Source: Pluralibacter gergoviae ATCC 33028 = NBRC 105706
Lineage (GTDB): Bacteria; Pseudomonadota; Gammaproteobacteria; Enterobacterales; Enterobacteriaceae
Assembly (NCBI RefSeq): GCF_001598855.1
Contig: NZ_BCZS01000001.1
Location: 186,001 to 250,000 of the forward strand
Direction: 5' to 3'
DNA: 64,000 nucleotides
The translations under genes and the position numbers were made by a program. Below the pieces are notes generated by a model that saw nothing but the letters and a program-made list of their open reading frames with translations, did not search any database and was not told the origin of the DNA. This document shows, piece by piece, positions 11,510-20,293 of the stretch. Within the stretch, counting starts at the first letter, position 1. Each line of letters begins with the position of its first letter.

Positions 11510-12079
11510 TTACGAACGACCCAGTACACGGCGCGCTTCGTTATAGCGCTTGTTCCAGTAGGGTTCGCTCAGGTTCGAGATGGTCACACCGCTGCTGGTG
11601 GACGCATGAACAAACTGATTGTTGCCGATGTAAATGCCGACGTGACGGCCCGTGGAGCCGGCGCGGAACAGCACCAGATCGCCGGTGCGCAGCTTGCTTC
11701 GCGAAATGGACTTGCCCATTTCCTGCTGTTCATACGTCGAGCGCGGGAGTTCCATTCCAAACTGTTCGCGGAAGGTGCGCTGTACGAACGCGGAGCAGTC
11801 AATACCGCGCTTCGTTTCGCCGCCAAGGCGGTAACGCACGCCTTTCCAGCTAGCGTATTGCTCCATCAGACGTGATTTAACATCGAGGTTACGCACCATG
11901 GATTCGAATTCATCCTGAGAGGCTTGCAGTGAGGAAGGGTCTTCCATACCCACACCATGCGTCTCAGAATGCATATTTCTTGCGTTATTGGTTGTGCTAC
12001 ATGCAGAAAGCAGAACCGCGACTGCTACAGCGGGGACAGCCCGCAGGATATATCTCAAAAGTGGTTGAGATTTGACCAT
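11510..12079 (-). CDS. mepS: MepS (Spr), murein DD-endopeptidase lipoprotein
   Basis: 189 residues (E. coli 188). A lipobox LLSAC puts the lipidated cysteine at residue 27, so the protein is anchored in the outer membrane. The NlpC/P60 catalytic residues are visible: Cys95 in GIDCSAF, His146 in GRHVGIYIG and His158 in FVHAST. It cleaves the D-Ala-mDAP cross-links of peptidoglycan to let the sacculus grow. In E. coli its level is set by proteolysis through NlpI and Prc. It is monocistronic here, with its own terminator and a long upstream gap. Confidence 0.96.
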   Translation of the reverse strand: MVKSQPLLRYILRAVPAVAVAVLLSACSTTNNARNMHSETHGVGMEDPSSLQASQDEFESMVRNLDVKSRLMEQYASWKGVRYRLGGETKRGIDCSAFVQRTFREQFGMELPRSTYEQQEMGKSISRSKLRTGDLVLFRAGSTGRHVGIYIGNNQFVHASTSSGVTISNLSEPYWNKRYNEARRVLGRS

Positions 12080-12491
12080 TATGTTTATTTTCCCTTGAAG
12101 TCCTTAACGAAAAAATCGTTACGAAAATGCCGAACGTGACGAGACTAAATACCTGCCCAAAATGAGACAATTCCTGACTTTCAAATCTGTGGCGTAACGC
12201 ACAAATTTAATCACGATTCAGGCCAGTTATCCCTGACTGAGCAAAACGAGATTGAGATTACCCTATCAGTACCGCGCTAGCCAGCGGTTTTCGGCTTTTT
12301 TTTATAAGAAATAGTGATAGGAAAAGTTACAGCCTGAAAATGCCTTTTTGAGCCGACATGCGCGCTGATAAAGTCGCCAATTTGCTCATTTTACAGTGGA
12401 TTTTACAAACAGCTTTAAACGTAGCGTTGTGCAGAATAATTGCAGGGAGCATGAACGCTCCCTGAGAAGGGCAAAAATACTTCGCGAAAGC
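12080..12491. other. Long intergenic region upstream of mepS
   Basis: 412 bases between lpxT and mepS, both on the minus strand, with no convincing gene. It holds a weak lpxT terminator at the right edge and an unexplained plus-strand hairpin with a T8 tract at 12271-12303. A possible minus-strand mepS promoter is TTGTCT, 17 bases, TAGTCT near 12145-12175; this is only a visual match. Confidence 0.5.
12443..12464 (-). terminator. Hairpin after lpxT
   Basis: Eight-base-pair stem CAGGGAGC / GCTCCCTG with a six-base loop, 28 bases past the lpxT stop. The minus-strand bases that follow (CAATTATTCTG) are only moderately T-rich, so it is a weak terminator candidate. Confidence 0.5.
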
Positions 12492-13196
12492 TTATTTTTT
12501 GTTAACTGAATGGGGTAAATAGCGGTCGAAAAGGGCCACTATCCTATCGCTGAGCGGGGTCATTAACACCCACGGAATGCCTATCAGAATGGCGCTTACT
12601 GAGCCGACGGCAATATCGGTAAACCAGTGGGCGCCGATCATCACCCGCGGAAAGGCAAAGACCACAAAGATTATCAGCGCCAGCGCGAATGCCCGGCGGT
12701 CAAAATAGCGCCACATGAAGCTGGCAAATATCAGCAGCATCATCCCGTGATCGCCGGGAAAACTGTCCCGTGAGGCGTCTTTTGTTGAAAAATTAATCAG
12801 GTCGCTGACCCGATAAATATCGCTAAAAAAGAGCGTCGGACTGGCGCGCTTGACCGGCATCAGGTGCTGAGCAAGCTGATTAATGACCACTGCCGCCAGC
12901 AGCATCACCAGGCCGATGATCAGGATGCGGCGGCGTCCGTCGCTGTCCTCCTTCAGCCAGTAGCCCAGCATCAGGCAGCCCATCGCCAGCAGCGAGCAGC
13001 CGTCGAAGGCGCGGTTATTGGTGATGGCCAGAAACCAAGCCCAGGCGCGGCTGTCCGCCAGATGGTGATTGAAAAAGTGGAAAATAGCGGAATCAAGCGT
13101 AAACCAGGCGCCGTGGTTTGCCGGCAGATACCAGCTGAGAAACAGGCACAGGCCGGCGGCGTTGAGCAGTAAAATGCGCGGAAGACGAGTTTTCAT
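12492..13196 (-). CDS. lpxT: LpxT (YeiU), lipid A 1-diphosphate synthase
   Basis: 234 residues (E. coli 237). Inner-membrane PAP2-superfamily protein with about six membrane helices. The phosphatase signature is present in three parts: KRASPT (motif 1), SFPGDHGM (motif 2) and PRVMIGAHWFTDIAVG (motif 3, with the catalytic His and Asp). It transfers a phosphate from undecaprenyl pyrophosphate to the 1-position of lipid A at the periplasmic face, which recycles the lipid carrier and increases the negative charge of LPS. In E. coli PmrR inhibits it. It lies between mepS and yeiR as in E. coli. Confidence 0.93.
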   Translation of the reverse strand: MKTRLPRILLLNAAGLCLFLSWYLPANHGAWFTLDSAIFHFFNHHLADSRAWAWFLAITNNRAFDGCSLLAMGCLMLGYWLKEDSDGRRRILIIGLVMLLAAVVINQLAQHLMPVKRASPTLFFSDIYRVSDLINFSTKDASRDSFPGDHGMMLLIFASFMWRYFDRRAFALALIIFVVFAFPRVMIGAHWFTDIAVGSVSAILIGIPWVLMTPLSDRIVALFDRYLPHSVNKK

Positions 13197-13237
13197 AGAA
13201 CCATCACGTTAAAAATATCCTTGTGAACATAGTGCCG

Positions 13238-14215
13238 TCAGGGTAAACGGAGCTTCAACAGAGTTGACTGTAGCGCATTCCAGTCAACTTCGCCGTCGTT
13301 AATCAGCTCAATGCGGCTATCCGGCGGCGGCGCGGGCTGGGTTTCAATATGCAGATCCAGGCCCTGGCGGTTGATGCGCACCAACCCTTCGGCAATACGC
13401 ATCACGCCTTTAACCCTCGATACCGGCGCCAGCCGCGCCCACTCCAGCAGGCCGACGGTATCAAACTGCGTATCGGCGTCGAAAATCCAGCCGCAGGCCT
13501 GATAGCCCTGGCCGCTGTTGACGCTGCGCCGCCAGCGCTGGTGGCCGGGAAGGTTCAGCGCCGCCAGTCCGCGCGCTGGCGCATGGCTGTGGCTGTGGGC
13601 CGCGCTGGCGGAAAGCTGCGCGGTATTGCGGCGCGGGGCGTCCAGCAGGGAGGCATCGATGTTGCCCTGGGTGGTCTCCAGGCGTCGGCGATCGCCGCCG
13701 TTCGCCTGCCACCAGGCGGCGAACGCCCGCCGGCTTTCGGGCGTCGCCCGGTCGGTTTTATTGGCGATGATAATATCGGCGGCCGCCAGCTGGTCGCGGA
13801 AATTCTCGTCCTCAACGATTTTCTCATCCAGCAGCTGGCGCGGATCGAGCAGACAGAAGGTGGCCCGCAGATCGAGCCACGGTTCGTACACCGGCGCGGT
13901 CAGCATATCGAGGATCTGCTTCGGATGGCCGAGCCCGGTAGGTTCAATCAGCAGACGATCGGGCTTGCCCTGGCGCAGCAGCGTATTCAGCCCGACCTGC
14001 ATCGGCAGGCCGTTAACGCAGCACATGCAGCCGCCGGGGATCTCTTTCAGCAGTGCGCCGCTGTCCGCCAGCAGGGCGCCGTCAATCCCCACTTCGCCAA
14101 ACTCATTGACCAGCACCGCCCACTTCTCATGGGCGGGTTTATTGGCCAGCAGATGCAGAATGGAGGTGGTTTTACCGCTACCGAGAAAGCCGGTGATCAA
14201 ATTGGTGAGTGTCAC
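13238..14215 (-). CDS. yeiR: YeiR, zinc-binding COG0523-family GTPase
   Basis: 325 residues (E. coli 328), starting at a GTG because the frame then begins TLTNLITGFLGSGKTT, matching the family N-terminus. P-loop GSGKTT at residues 12-17; the metallochaperone motif GGCMCC gives the CXCC site at residues 63-66; the guanine-specificity motif reads NKTD near residue 152. A histidine-rich stretch (AHSHSHAP) follows in the middle, and a CobW C-terminal domain ends the protein. E. coli YeiR binds zinc and its GTPase is stimulated by it, so a role as a zinc chaperone is likely. Confidence 0.94.
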   Translation of the reverse strand: MTLTNLITGFLGSGKTTSILHLLANKPAHEKWAVLVNEFGEVGIDGALLADSGALLKEIPGGCMCCVNGLPMQVGLNTLLRQGKPDRLLIEPTGLGHPKQILDMLTAPVYEPWLDLRATFCLLDPRQLLDEKIVEDENFRDQLAAADIIIANKTDRATPESRRAFAAWWQANGGDRRRLETTQGNIDASLLDAPRRNTAQLSASAAHSHSHAPARGLAALNLPGHQRWRRSVNSGQGYQACGWIFDADTQFDTVGLLEWARLAPVSRVKGVMRIAEGLVRINRQGLDLHIETQPAPPPDSRIELINDGEVDWNALQSTLLKLRLP

Positions 14216-14268
14216 GTTCGCTCCAAATCAGGAAAAGAGAGACAGCGGGTATCCTGACGAAAAAAACG

Positions 14269-14310
14269 CGAAAAGAGAAGGGCGGACGCGAACGGCCGCG
14301 GAGGCCGCCC
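14269..14310 (-). terminator. Terminator-like hairpin after the fructuronate reductase gene
   Basis: On the minus strand GGGCGG and CCGCCC (14305-14310 and 14280-14285) enclose a GC-rich loop, followed by a pyrimidine-rich TTCTCTTTT. Stem and tract are both imperfect. Confidence 0.4.
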
Positions 14311-14328
14311 GCTTAAACGCAATAATGG

Positions 14329-15798
14329 TTAATCCTCGAGGGTCAGACGCAGCGCCTCGCGGGCGCCGTGGCGGGAGAGGCGATCCCACGCCTGCTGTAC
14401 AGCGGCGACAAACGGCGCACTGGCGGGCAGAGAGCGGCCGAAGATTTCGCTCAGCGCTAGCAGCGCGCGCGGGCGGTCGTTTTCGCTGCTGGTGGCGACG
14501 ATAGCGCTGAACTTATCGCTGAGGGGATCTTTCACCTCAATGGGCGCGCCGGCGTCGTCAACGCCGCTGACGTAGCGCATCCAGCCGGCGACGCCGAGCG
14601 CCAGCAGCGGCCAGCGGCTTTCGCGCTCAAGGTGCGTGCGGATGCTATCGAGCATGCGCTGGGGCAGCTTCTGGCTGCCGTCCATGGCGATTTGCCAGGT
14701 GCGGTGCTTCAGCGCCGGATTGCTGAAGCGCGCAATCAGGCTGTCGGCATAGGCCCGCAGGTCAACGCCGGTGATGCGCAGCGTCGGGGCCTGCTCCTGC
14801 ATCATCAGCCGCTCTGCCGCGCGGCGGAACAGCGGGTCAGCCATGCAGTCGCTGATGTACTGATATCCCGCCAGATAGCCGAGGTAGGCCAGGAATGAGT
14901 GGCTGCCGTTAAGCATCCGCAGCTTCATCTGCTCCCAGGGCAGCACGTCGTCCACCATCTGCACGCCCGCCGCCTCCCACGCCGGGCGGCCAGCGACAAA
15001 GTTATCTTCGATAACCCACTGAATAAACGGCTCGCAGCTGATGGCGCACGGATCGGCGACGCCGCCCAGCGCGTCGGCAATCTCCGCCAGCGAGGCTTCC
15101 GTCGCTGCCGGCACTATCCTGTCCACCATCGTTGCGGGGAAGCTGACGCTTTCGGCGATCCACGCCGCCAGCGCCGGGGAGCGCTTCTCCGCCAGGCCGA
15201 GAACGGCATTCTTCACCACGTGGCCGTTGTCCGGAATATTGTCGCAGGAGAGCACGGTAAACGGCGGCAGACCGCGCTGACGGCGGCGGTGCAGGGCCTC
15301 GACCAGGATCCCCGGCGCCGAGGTCGGCTCATCAGGATGCTGCAGATCGTGGGCGATCCCCGGATGATTCAGATCCAGCCTGCCGCTCGCCGGATCGATG
15401 CAGTAGCCTTTTTCGGTAATGGTCAGCGAGGCGATCGCCACCTGCGGCTCGCAGAACTTCTCAATAATTGCCGCCAGCGAGTCGAGCCGGGCATTCAGGC
15501 ACTCGCGCACCGCGCCAATCACGATCGGCCGGTTGCCGTCGGCGCCCTTCTCCAGCACGGTATATAAATGATCCTGGGCGCGGAGCTGCTGCATCAGCAC
15601 GTCGCCGCTGAACAGGCTGATTTCGCAGATGCCCCAGTCGCCGCCCCGGTCATTAAGTACCCGATCCGTCAGCAGCGCCTGGTGCGCCCGGTGAAAGGCG
15701 CCAAAGCCGAGGTGGACAATGCGCGACCGCAGCCGGCTGCGATCGTAGCGGGGCAATTCAACGAGATCCGGTAGCACGCTGGTAGCGATATTCTTCAT
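14329..15798 (-). CDS. yeiQ: Fructuronate reductase / mannitol dehydrogenase family (YeiQ/UxuB type)
   Basis: 489 residues (UxuB 486, YeiQ 488 in E. coli). Long-chain polyol dehydrogenase: N-terminal NAD-binding Rossmann region begins IVHLGFGAFHRAHQAL, and the catalytic domain carries the family segment MKLRMLNGSHSFLAYLGYL with the catalytic Lys and downstream His. Expected reaction: D-fructuronate plus NADH to D-mannonate. It sits in the E. coli yeiQ position next to yeiR, but is divergent from uxuA (mannonate dehydratase), which strongly suggests the hexuronate reaction. Which paralogue name is correct cannot be settled by eye. Confidence 0.88.
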   Translation of the reverse strand: MKNIATSVLPDLVELPRYDRSRLRSRIVHLGFGAFHRAHQALLTDRVLNDRGGDWGICEISLFSGDVLMQQLRAQDHLYTVLEKGADGNRPIVIGAVRECLNARLDSLAAIIEKFCEPQVAIASLTITEKGYCIDPASGRLDLNHPGIAHDLQHPDEPTSAPGILVEALHRRRQRGLPPFTVLSCDNIPDNGHVVKNAVLGLAEKRSPALAAWIAESVSFPATMVDRIVPAATEASLAEIADALGGVADPCAISCEPFIQWVIEDNFVAGRPAWEAAGVQMVDDVLPWEQMKLRMLNGSHSFLAYLGYLAGYQYISDCMADPLFRRAAERLMMQEQAPTLRITGVDLRAYADSLIARFSNPALKHRTWQIAMDGSQKLPQRMLDSIRTHLERESRWPLLALGVAGWMRYVSGVDDAGAPIEVKDPLSDKFSAIVATSSENDRPRALLALSEIFGRSLPASAPFVAAVQQAWDRLSRHGAREALRLTLED

Positions 15799-15974
15799 CT
15801 ATTTAAACACCTGTTTAACCATCAATTAACAGAATGCAGTGTAAAGTTATATGACAGCAATTTAAATTGGTAAGCCGTATTTATAGCGGGACTGTGAGCT
15901 GGATCAATCAATGAAGGGGCCATTGTTGACCGCCAGGGGGAAGCCTGTATGGTAGTCCTCATTATCTCGACCTA

Positions 15975-15991
15975 TATTGGTATAACAAGTT
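15975..15991. promoter_or_regulatory. UxuR/ExuR-like operator between yeiQ and uxuA
   Basis: The stretch ATTGGTATAACAAGT resembles the UxuR/ExuR consensus AAATTGGTATACCAATTT, with one symmetry break. It lies 15 bases upstream of the uxuA start in the 207-base divergent gap. A half-site AAATTGGTAAGCC is present at 15864-15876. Confidence 0.6.
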
Positions 15992-16005
15992 AAGAAGGTG
16001 AAGCA

Positions 16006-17196
16006 ATGGAACAAACATGGCGTTGGTATGGTCCTAACGATCCGGTTTCCCTGGATGATGTCCGTCAGGCTGGCGCAACGGGTGTGGTCACCGCGCTGCA
16101 CCACATCCCTAACGGCCAGGTGTGGCCGGTAGAAGAGATTGAGGCCCGCAAAGCGCTGCTGGCGGAGAAGGGCCTGACCTGGTCCGTAGTAGAGAGCATC
16201 CCGGTTCACGAAGAGATCAAAACCCATTCGGGCAACTGGCAGACCTGGATTGCCAACTACCAGCAGAGCATTCGCAACCTGGCGGCCTGCGGTATTGATA
16301 CCGTCTGCTACAACTTTATGCCGATCCTCGACTGGACCCGCACCGACCTGGGCTACACGCTGCCGGACGGTTCAAAAGCGCTGCGCTTCGATCAGATTGC
16401 CTTTGCCGCCTTCGAAGTACACATCCTCAAGCGCGCCGGCGCCGAGGCCGACTACAGCGACGAAGAGCTGAGCCAGGCGCAGGCCTATTTCAATGCGATG
16501 ACCGGGGACGATATTGAGAAACTGACCCGCACCATTATCGCCGGCCTGCCGGGCGCGGAAGAGGGCTATACCCTCGACCAGTTCCGCCAGCGCCTGGCCG
16601 AATATGACCACATCAGCAAAGAGCAGCTGCGCGAAAATATGGCGGTATTCCTGCGCGCAATCGTACCGGTGGCCGAAGAAGTCGGCGTGCGCCTGGCGAT
16701 TCACCCGGACGATCCGCCGCGCCCGATCCTCGGCCTGCCGCGCATCGTCTCCACCATTGAAGACATGCAGTGGATGAAGGAGACCGTAGACAGCATCTAC
16801 AACGGCTTCACCATGTGCACCGGCTCCTACGGCGTGCGCGCCGACAACGACCTGGTGAAAATGATCCACACCTTCGGCGACCGCATTCACTTTACCCACC
16901 TGCGCGCCACCTGCCGGGAAGAGAACCCGAAGACCTTCCACGAAGGTTCTCACCTTAGCGGCGACGTCAACATGGTGGCGGTAGTGGACGCGGTGCTGGC
17001 GGAGGAGCTGCGCCGCAAGAGCGCCGGCGACCTGCGTCCGATCCCGTTCCGTCCGGATCACGGCCACCAGATGCTCGACGATCTGAAGAAAAAGACCAAC
17101 CCCGGCTACTCGGCCATCGGCCGCCTGAAGGGGATGGCGGAAGTGCGCGGCGTTGAGCTGGCGCTGAAGATGACGAAATATCCGGAACTGCTGTAG
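16006..17196 (+). CDS. uxuA: UxuA, mannonate dehydratase
   Basis: 396 residues (E. coli 394). The protein opens with the family-typical [16 protein letters not shown] and contains [23 protein letters not shown] and FRPDHGHQM, which supply metal-binding His, Cys and Asp residues of this TIM-barrel enzyme. It dehydrates D-mannonate to 2-keto-3-deoxygluconate, which enters the Entner-Doudoroff route. The divergent fructuronate reductase makes its substrate. AAGAAGGTGAAG upstream of the ATG supplies the ribosome-binding site, and a UxuR-like operator overlaps the likely promoter. Confidence 0.96.
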   Translation: MEQTWRWYGPNDPVSLDDVRQAGATGVVTALHHIPNGQVWPVEEIEARKALLAEKGLTWSVVESIPVHEEIKTHSGNWQTWIANYQQSIRNLAACGIDTVCYNFMPILDWTRTDLGYTLPDGSKALRFDQIAFAAFEVHILKRAGAEADYSDEELSQAQAYFNAMTGDDIEKLTRTIIAGLPGAEEGYTLDQFRQRLAEYDHISKEQLRENMAVFLRAIVPVAEEVGVRLAIHPDDPPRPILGLPRIVSTIEDMQWMKETVDSIYNGFTMCTGSYGVRADNDLVKMIHTFGDRIHFTHLRATCREENPKTFHEGSHLSGDVNMVAVVDAVLAEELRRKSAGDLRPIPFRPDHGHQMLDDLKKKTNPGYSAIGRLKGMAEVRGVELALKMTKYPELL

Positions 17197-17232
17197 CGTT
17201 TAGCGAAGCCTGACGCTTTGTCCGCAGTCTGA

Positions 17233-17259
17233 GGCCAGCCCGGGAGGGCTGGCCTTTTT
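17233..17259 (+). terminator. Rho-independent terminator of uxuA
   Basis: Nine-base-pair stem GGCCAGCCC / GGGCTGGCC with a GGGA loop, then TTTTT, 36 bases past the uxuA stop. Confidence 0.9.
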
Positions 17260-17269
17260 ACTTATAACA

Positions 17270-19123
17270 CTACCGATAAAAGCGCGACATCTCTTCCATC
17301 GCCTGGCGCAGCGCCTCTTTGTTCGCCGGACGTCCCAGCGGCTGCAGGGTCGGCGTCAGGTTGGTCTGCATGCCGTCCGGGGTGACGACATCCAGCTCAT
17401 TGGGCGACACGATGGCGTAGTTATAGTAGCTGCCGACGATCAGGTGACGCGGCTGGCTGTCCGGGGTCAGCAGATCGCGGCCAACGCTGTAGTCGCGCAT
17501 CGGCGTAGTGACGCCCAGCGCCCGGGTCATCAGCGTTGGAATCACGTCCAGATGCGAGGTGCGGTAGTCAATATCGCGCGCTGCCATGCCCGGCCAGCGG
17601 ATAAACAGCGGGACATGTACCTGCGTCTGGCTGAAGTTGCTGCCGTGCCCCCAGTAGTTCTGGTGGTTATCGTTAAACTCCTCGCCGTGATCGGTGGTCA
17701 CCACCACGATAGTGTTATCGTCCAGCCCCTGCTGCTTCAGCTTCGCCAGCACTTCGCCGATCAGCGCATCGTCGTACAGCAGCACGTTGCGGTAGCGGTT
17801 GTGGTACGGCGTCGGGTCGAAAGCGTTATCCAGCATGATGTGGTCCACGCGCTCCCAGTAGGGGCGGAACGGCGTCTGCATCGTGTCCGGATGCAGATCG
17901 TAGCCGTGTACCGCGTCGTAAAACAGGAAGCCAAAGAACGGGCGCCCGGCGTCGCGGCTGTCGAGGAACTGCTTGAAGTCGTCGGTAATGCGTCGGTCGC
18001 GGGTGGCCTGATCTTTGCCGGGGGTGGTGACCCGCAGATTCTCAATGCCGGAAAAGACCGTGCGGTCAAACGGCGGATGATCCAGCGCCGCCGAGCCAAG
18101 GATGGCGAACTGATAGCGGTTATCCGCCAGCAGCTGCATCATCGCCGGACGGCGGCCGCTGCTTTTCGCCGACGTAAAGTAGGTGGCCGGGATGCTGTAG
18201 AACAGGCTGAAAATGCCCGCCTGCGTGGAATTGCCGCCGCTCTCGTGCTGCATGAAGCGCAGCGACTGGCGGGCAAAGTCGCTGATGTGCGGCGTGGCGG
18301 CGCCGATGGCATCGTCAAAGCGCCAGGCGTCAATCATCACAAACAGAATGTTCATCGGCTTCGCGGGCGGCGCTGCCGCAATCGCTGACAGCGGGTAGTG
18401 AAAATGGCCGTCCGGAATATGATTCAGCTTGCTCGCCCGGCGGCGCTCCGCGTCGACTTTCGCCGCATCAACCAGCCCCCAGCGGATCAGCGTATCTTTC
18501 GCCGTCAGCGGGTAGTAGAGCGGGAAGGTATCGCTGTAGTTGGGGATAACCCGGTGATAGTTGGCGTCCTCCCAGGCGTGGATGCTCTGGCTGCCGATAA
18601 GCGCCAGCAGAATAATCGCGTAGCCGCCGCCGGTGATGCGGCGGCTGAACTGCGGCCGGGCGGCAAGCCAGCCGAAGATGCCCAGCGCAGCGGCCAGCAG
18701 AACCGCAACCGTGATGGCAATAAGCCAGGTAAGCCAGGAGAACTCGATGGTATCGCCGCCGCTAAAGAACAGGGTAAAGACGAAGCCGTTAAGGTGAAAG
18801 CGGAACTGTTCAAAGACCTGGGTATCTACCGCCAGCAGCACGGCAATGGCCAGCCCCAGCACCGTACACAGCAGGCGAAACAGCAGCCGGGGCAATACCA
18901 GCAGAGGCAGCGTTATCAACATGCTGGCGATCGCAAATAGCCCGAACCAGCCGATTTGCGTCAGCACCAGGTAGAGCGCCGCCAGATGGTTGCCGGGCGG
19001 TATTTTCAGCCACGGCCAGTAGATCAGTCCAATAAGCATAAACAGCGCGGCGGACAGGAGCCAGAAACGCAGTGTCCAGCGCTGATTGGCCCGCACGCGG
19101 ACCATAAAAGGGGAATTCCACAT
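17270..19123 (-). CDS. YejM-like membrane protein with DUF3413 and sulfatase-fold domain
   Basis: 617 residues. About five membrane helices (residues 20-180) followed by a periplasmic alkaline-phosphatase/sulfatase-like domain, the layout of YejM (PbgA/LapC), the cardiolipin/LPS sensor. It is not the yejM orthologue, which sits elsewhere in E. coli and is 586 residues long. Unlike E. coli YejM it keeps hydrolase-type residues: Asp478-His479-Gly480 in TTDHGEEFND, His493 in WGHGSN, and Ser299-Thr300 in GGNSTQAG at the nucleophile position. It may therefore be a working phospho- or sulfo-transferase or hydrolase acting on an envelope glycolipid. No strong ribosome-binding site is seen; Met7 is an alternative start. 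Confidence 0.8.
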   Translation of the reverse strand: MWNSPFMVRVRANQRWTLRFWLLSAALFMLIGLIYWPWLKIPPGNHLAALYLVLTQIGWFGLFAIASMLITLPLLVLPRLLFRLLCTVLGLAIAVLLAVDTQVFEQFRFHLNGFVFTLFFSGGDTIEFSWLTWLIAITVAVLLAAALGIFGWLAARPQFSRRITGGGYAIILLALIGSQSIHAWEDANYHRVIPNYSDTFPLYYPLTAKDTLIRWGLVDAAKVDAERRRASKLNHIPDGHFHYPLSAIAAAPPAKPMNILFVMIDAWRFDDAIGAATPHISDFARQSLRFMQHESGGNSTQAGIFSLFYSIPATYFTSAKSSGRRPAMMQLLADNRYQFAILGSAALDHPPFDRTVFSGIENLRVTTPGKDQATRDRRITDDFKQFLDSRDAGRPFFGFLFYDAVHGYDLHPDTMQTPFRPYWERVDHIMLDNAFDPTPYHNRYRNVLLYDDALIGEVLAKLKQQGLDDNTIVVVTTDHGEEFNDNHQNYWGHGSNFSQTQVHVPLFIRWPGMAARDIDYRTSHLDVIPTLMTRALGVTTPMRDYSVGRDLLTPDSQPRHLIVGSYYNYAIVSPNELDVVTPDGMQTNLTPTLQPLGRPANKEALRQAMEEMSRFYR

Positions 19124-19320
19124 AGTCGTTATAGTATCAAGAGTGAGAAACGAATGACGTCGCAGGCGATAGCATCCGGCTAGTTTACCCGGGCAGGGGC
19201 GAATTGAGTGTAGTCAACGGTGCTCAATAGTTTCAGAAAAAAGCGGTGAACGAAATGCGTTTCGCTGTGGATGAGAGGAAAAAGCGTGTCCGGATGTGAA
19301 TGTCGGTAAGTGAGATTAAC

Positions 19321-19342
19321 GGGGACGGCGGAAACCGTCCCC
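19321..19342 (-). terminator. Hairpin after efpL
   Basis: Eight-base-pair stem GGGGACGG / CCGTCCCC with a six-base loop, nine bases past the efpL stop. The minus-strand tail (GTTAATCTCACTT) is a weak T-tract. Confidence 0.55.
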
Positions 19343-19351
19343 GGGCGCTGA

Positions 19352-19924
19352 TTAATCAGCACGTCCCATGTAGCGCTTCTCTTCGATATGGATGCGGATC
19401 TTCTCGCCGGCGCTCAGGTATTCCGGCACCTGCACCACCAGGCCGGTGGTCAGGGTCGCCGGCTTGTTGCGGGCGGACGCCGAGGCGCCCTTGATGCCCG
19501 GCGCCGTTTCGACGATCTCCAGATCGACAGTCTGCGGCAGTTCGAGCGCCAGCAGCTGGCCGTCCCACAGCAGTACCTGCATATCCGGCATGCCGCCTTC
19601 CGGAATAAACTGCAGCTCTTCTTCGATCTGCTCTTTATTAAAGGTGTACGGGGTGTAGTCCTCTTTATCCATAAAGACGTACTCGTTGCCGTCAATATAG
19701 GAGAAATCAACGAAGCGGCGGTTCAGGGTCACGGTATCGACAATGTCGTCGCCTTTAAAGCGCTCTTCCACCTTCAGGCCGGTGCGCACGTCGGAAAAGC
19801 GCATCTTGTACAGCGTCGCCGCACCGCGGGCGCTCGGTGACTGAATATCAATATCTTTTACAATCAGCAGTTTGCCGTTGTAATTCAGCACCATACCTTT
19901 CTTAATTTCATTCGCTCTTGGCAT
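19352..19924 (-). CDS. efpL: EfpL (YeiP), elongation factor P-like protein
   Basis: 190 residues, the E. coli length. Three-domain EF-P fold: KOW-like N-domain ([17 protein letters not shown]), central OB domain and C-terminal OB domain ending [11 protein letters not shown] and [11 protein letters not shown]. The loop that carries the modified lysine in EF-P reads [10 protein letters not shown] here, with Arg instead of Lys, the hallmark of the EfpL subfamily. It helps ribosomes stalled at proline-containing and other difficult motifs. AGGA precedes the ATG at good distance. Confidence 0.95.
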   Translation of the reverse strand: MPRANEIKKGMVLNYNGKLLIVKDIDIQSPSARGAATLYKMRFSDVRTGLKVEERFKGDDIVDTVTLNRRFVDFSYIDGNEYVFMDKEDYTPYTFNKEQIEEELQFIPEGGMPDMQVLLWDGQLLALELPQTVDLEIVETAPGIKGASASARNKPATLTTGLVVQVPEYLSAGEKIRIHIEEKRYMGRAD

Positions 19925-20167
19925 TGCGGTAATCCTGTTATATCGCAGTCAAAAAATATGGCGTCAAACTACCCGCGCCGGGGCATTCAGGCAAGCGGTT
20001 TTGCCAAAAGATGACAGGCCTCGCACGTTAAGGCTGCGTATGCGCTGAGGGGCAGAGAACAGCATTGAGGCCAGCCGGACTTCTCTCGCCGGCGGCAGGC
20101 CTTATCATAATAACCACATAATAACGGCGTTTTTCTTTTCCCCTGCCACTATTAGACGAGCGTAACA

Positions 20168-20293
20168 ATGAATACCATCGCAATATTGTTAATGGCTGTC
20201 GCCGTTCTACTGCTGGGCATCTCCCTTTACTGCTTATTTAGCTACATCAAAGAGCGGCGCGTCAGGCGCTTCCATTCGTTCCGACGACGCTAG
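20168..20293 (+). CDS. Small membrane protein, 41 residues
   Basis: The frame encodes a single hydrophobic helix (residues 4-27: ILLMAVAVLLLGISL then YCLFSYI) followed by a strongly basic tail with nine Arg or Lys in the last fourteen residues, as in positive-inside small inner-membrane proteins. The AT-rich leader upstream could hold a promoter, but the Shine-Dalgarno sequence (GACGAG, seven bases before the ATG) is weak. It overlaps the 3' end of the convergent AraC-type gene by 32 bases. It looks like the unnamed small membrane proteins known in Klebsiella; function unknown. Confidence 0.6.
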   Translation: MNTIAILLMAVAVLLLGISLYCLFSYIKERRVRRFHSFRRR

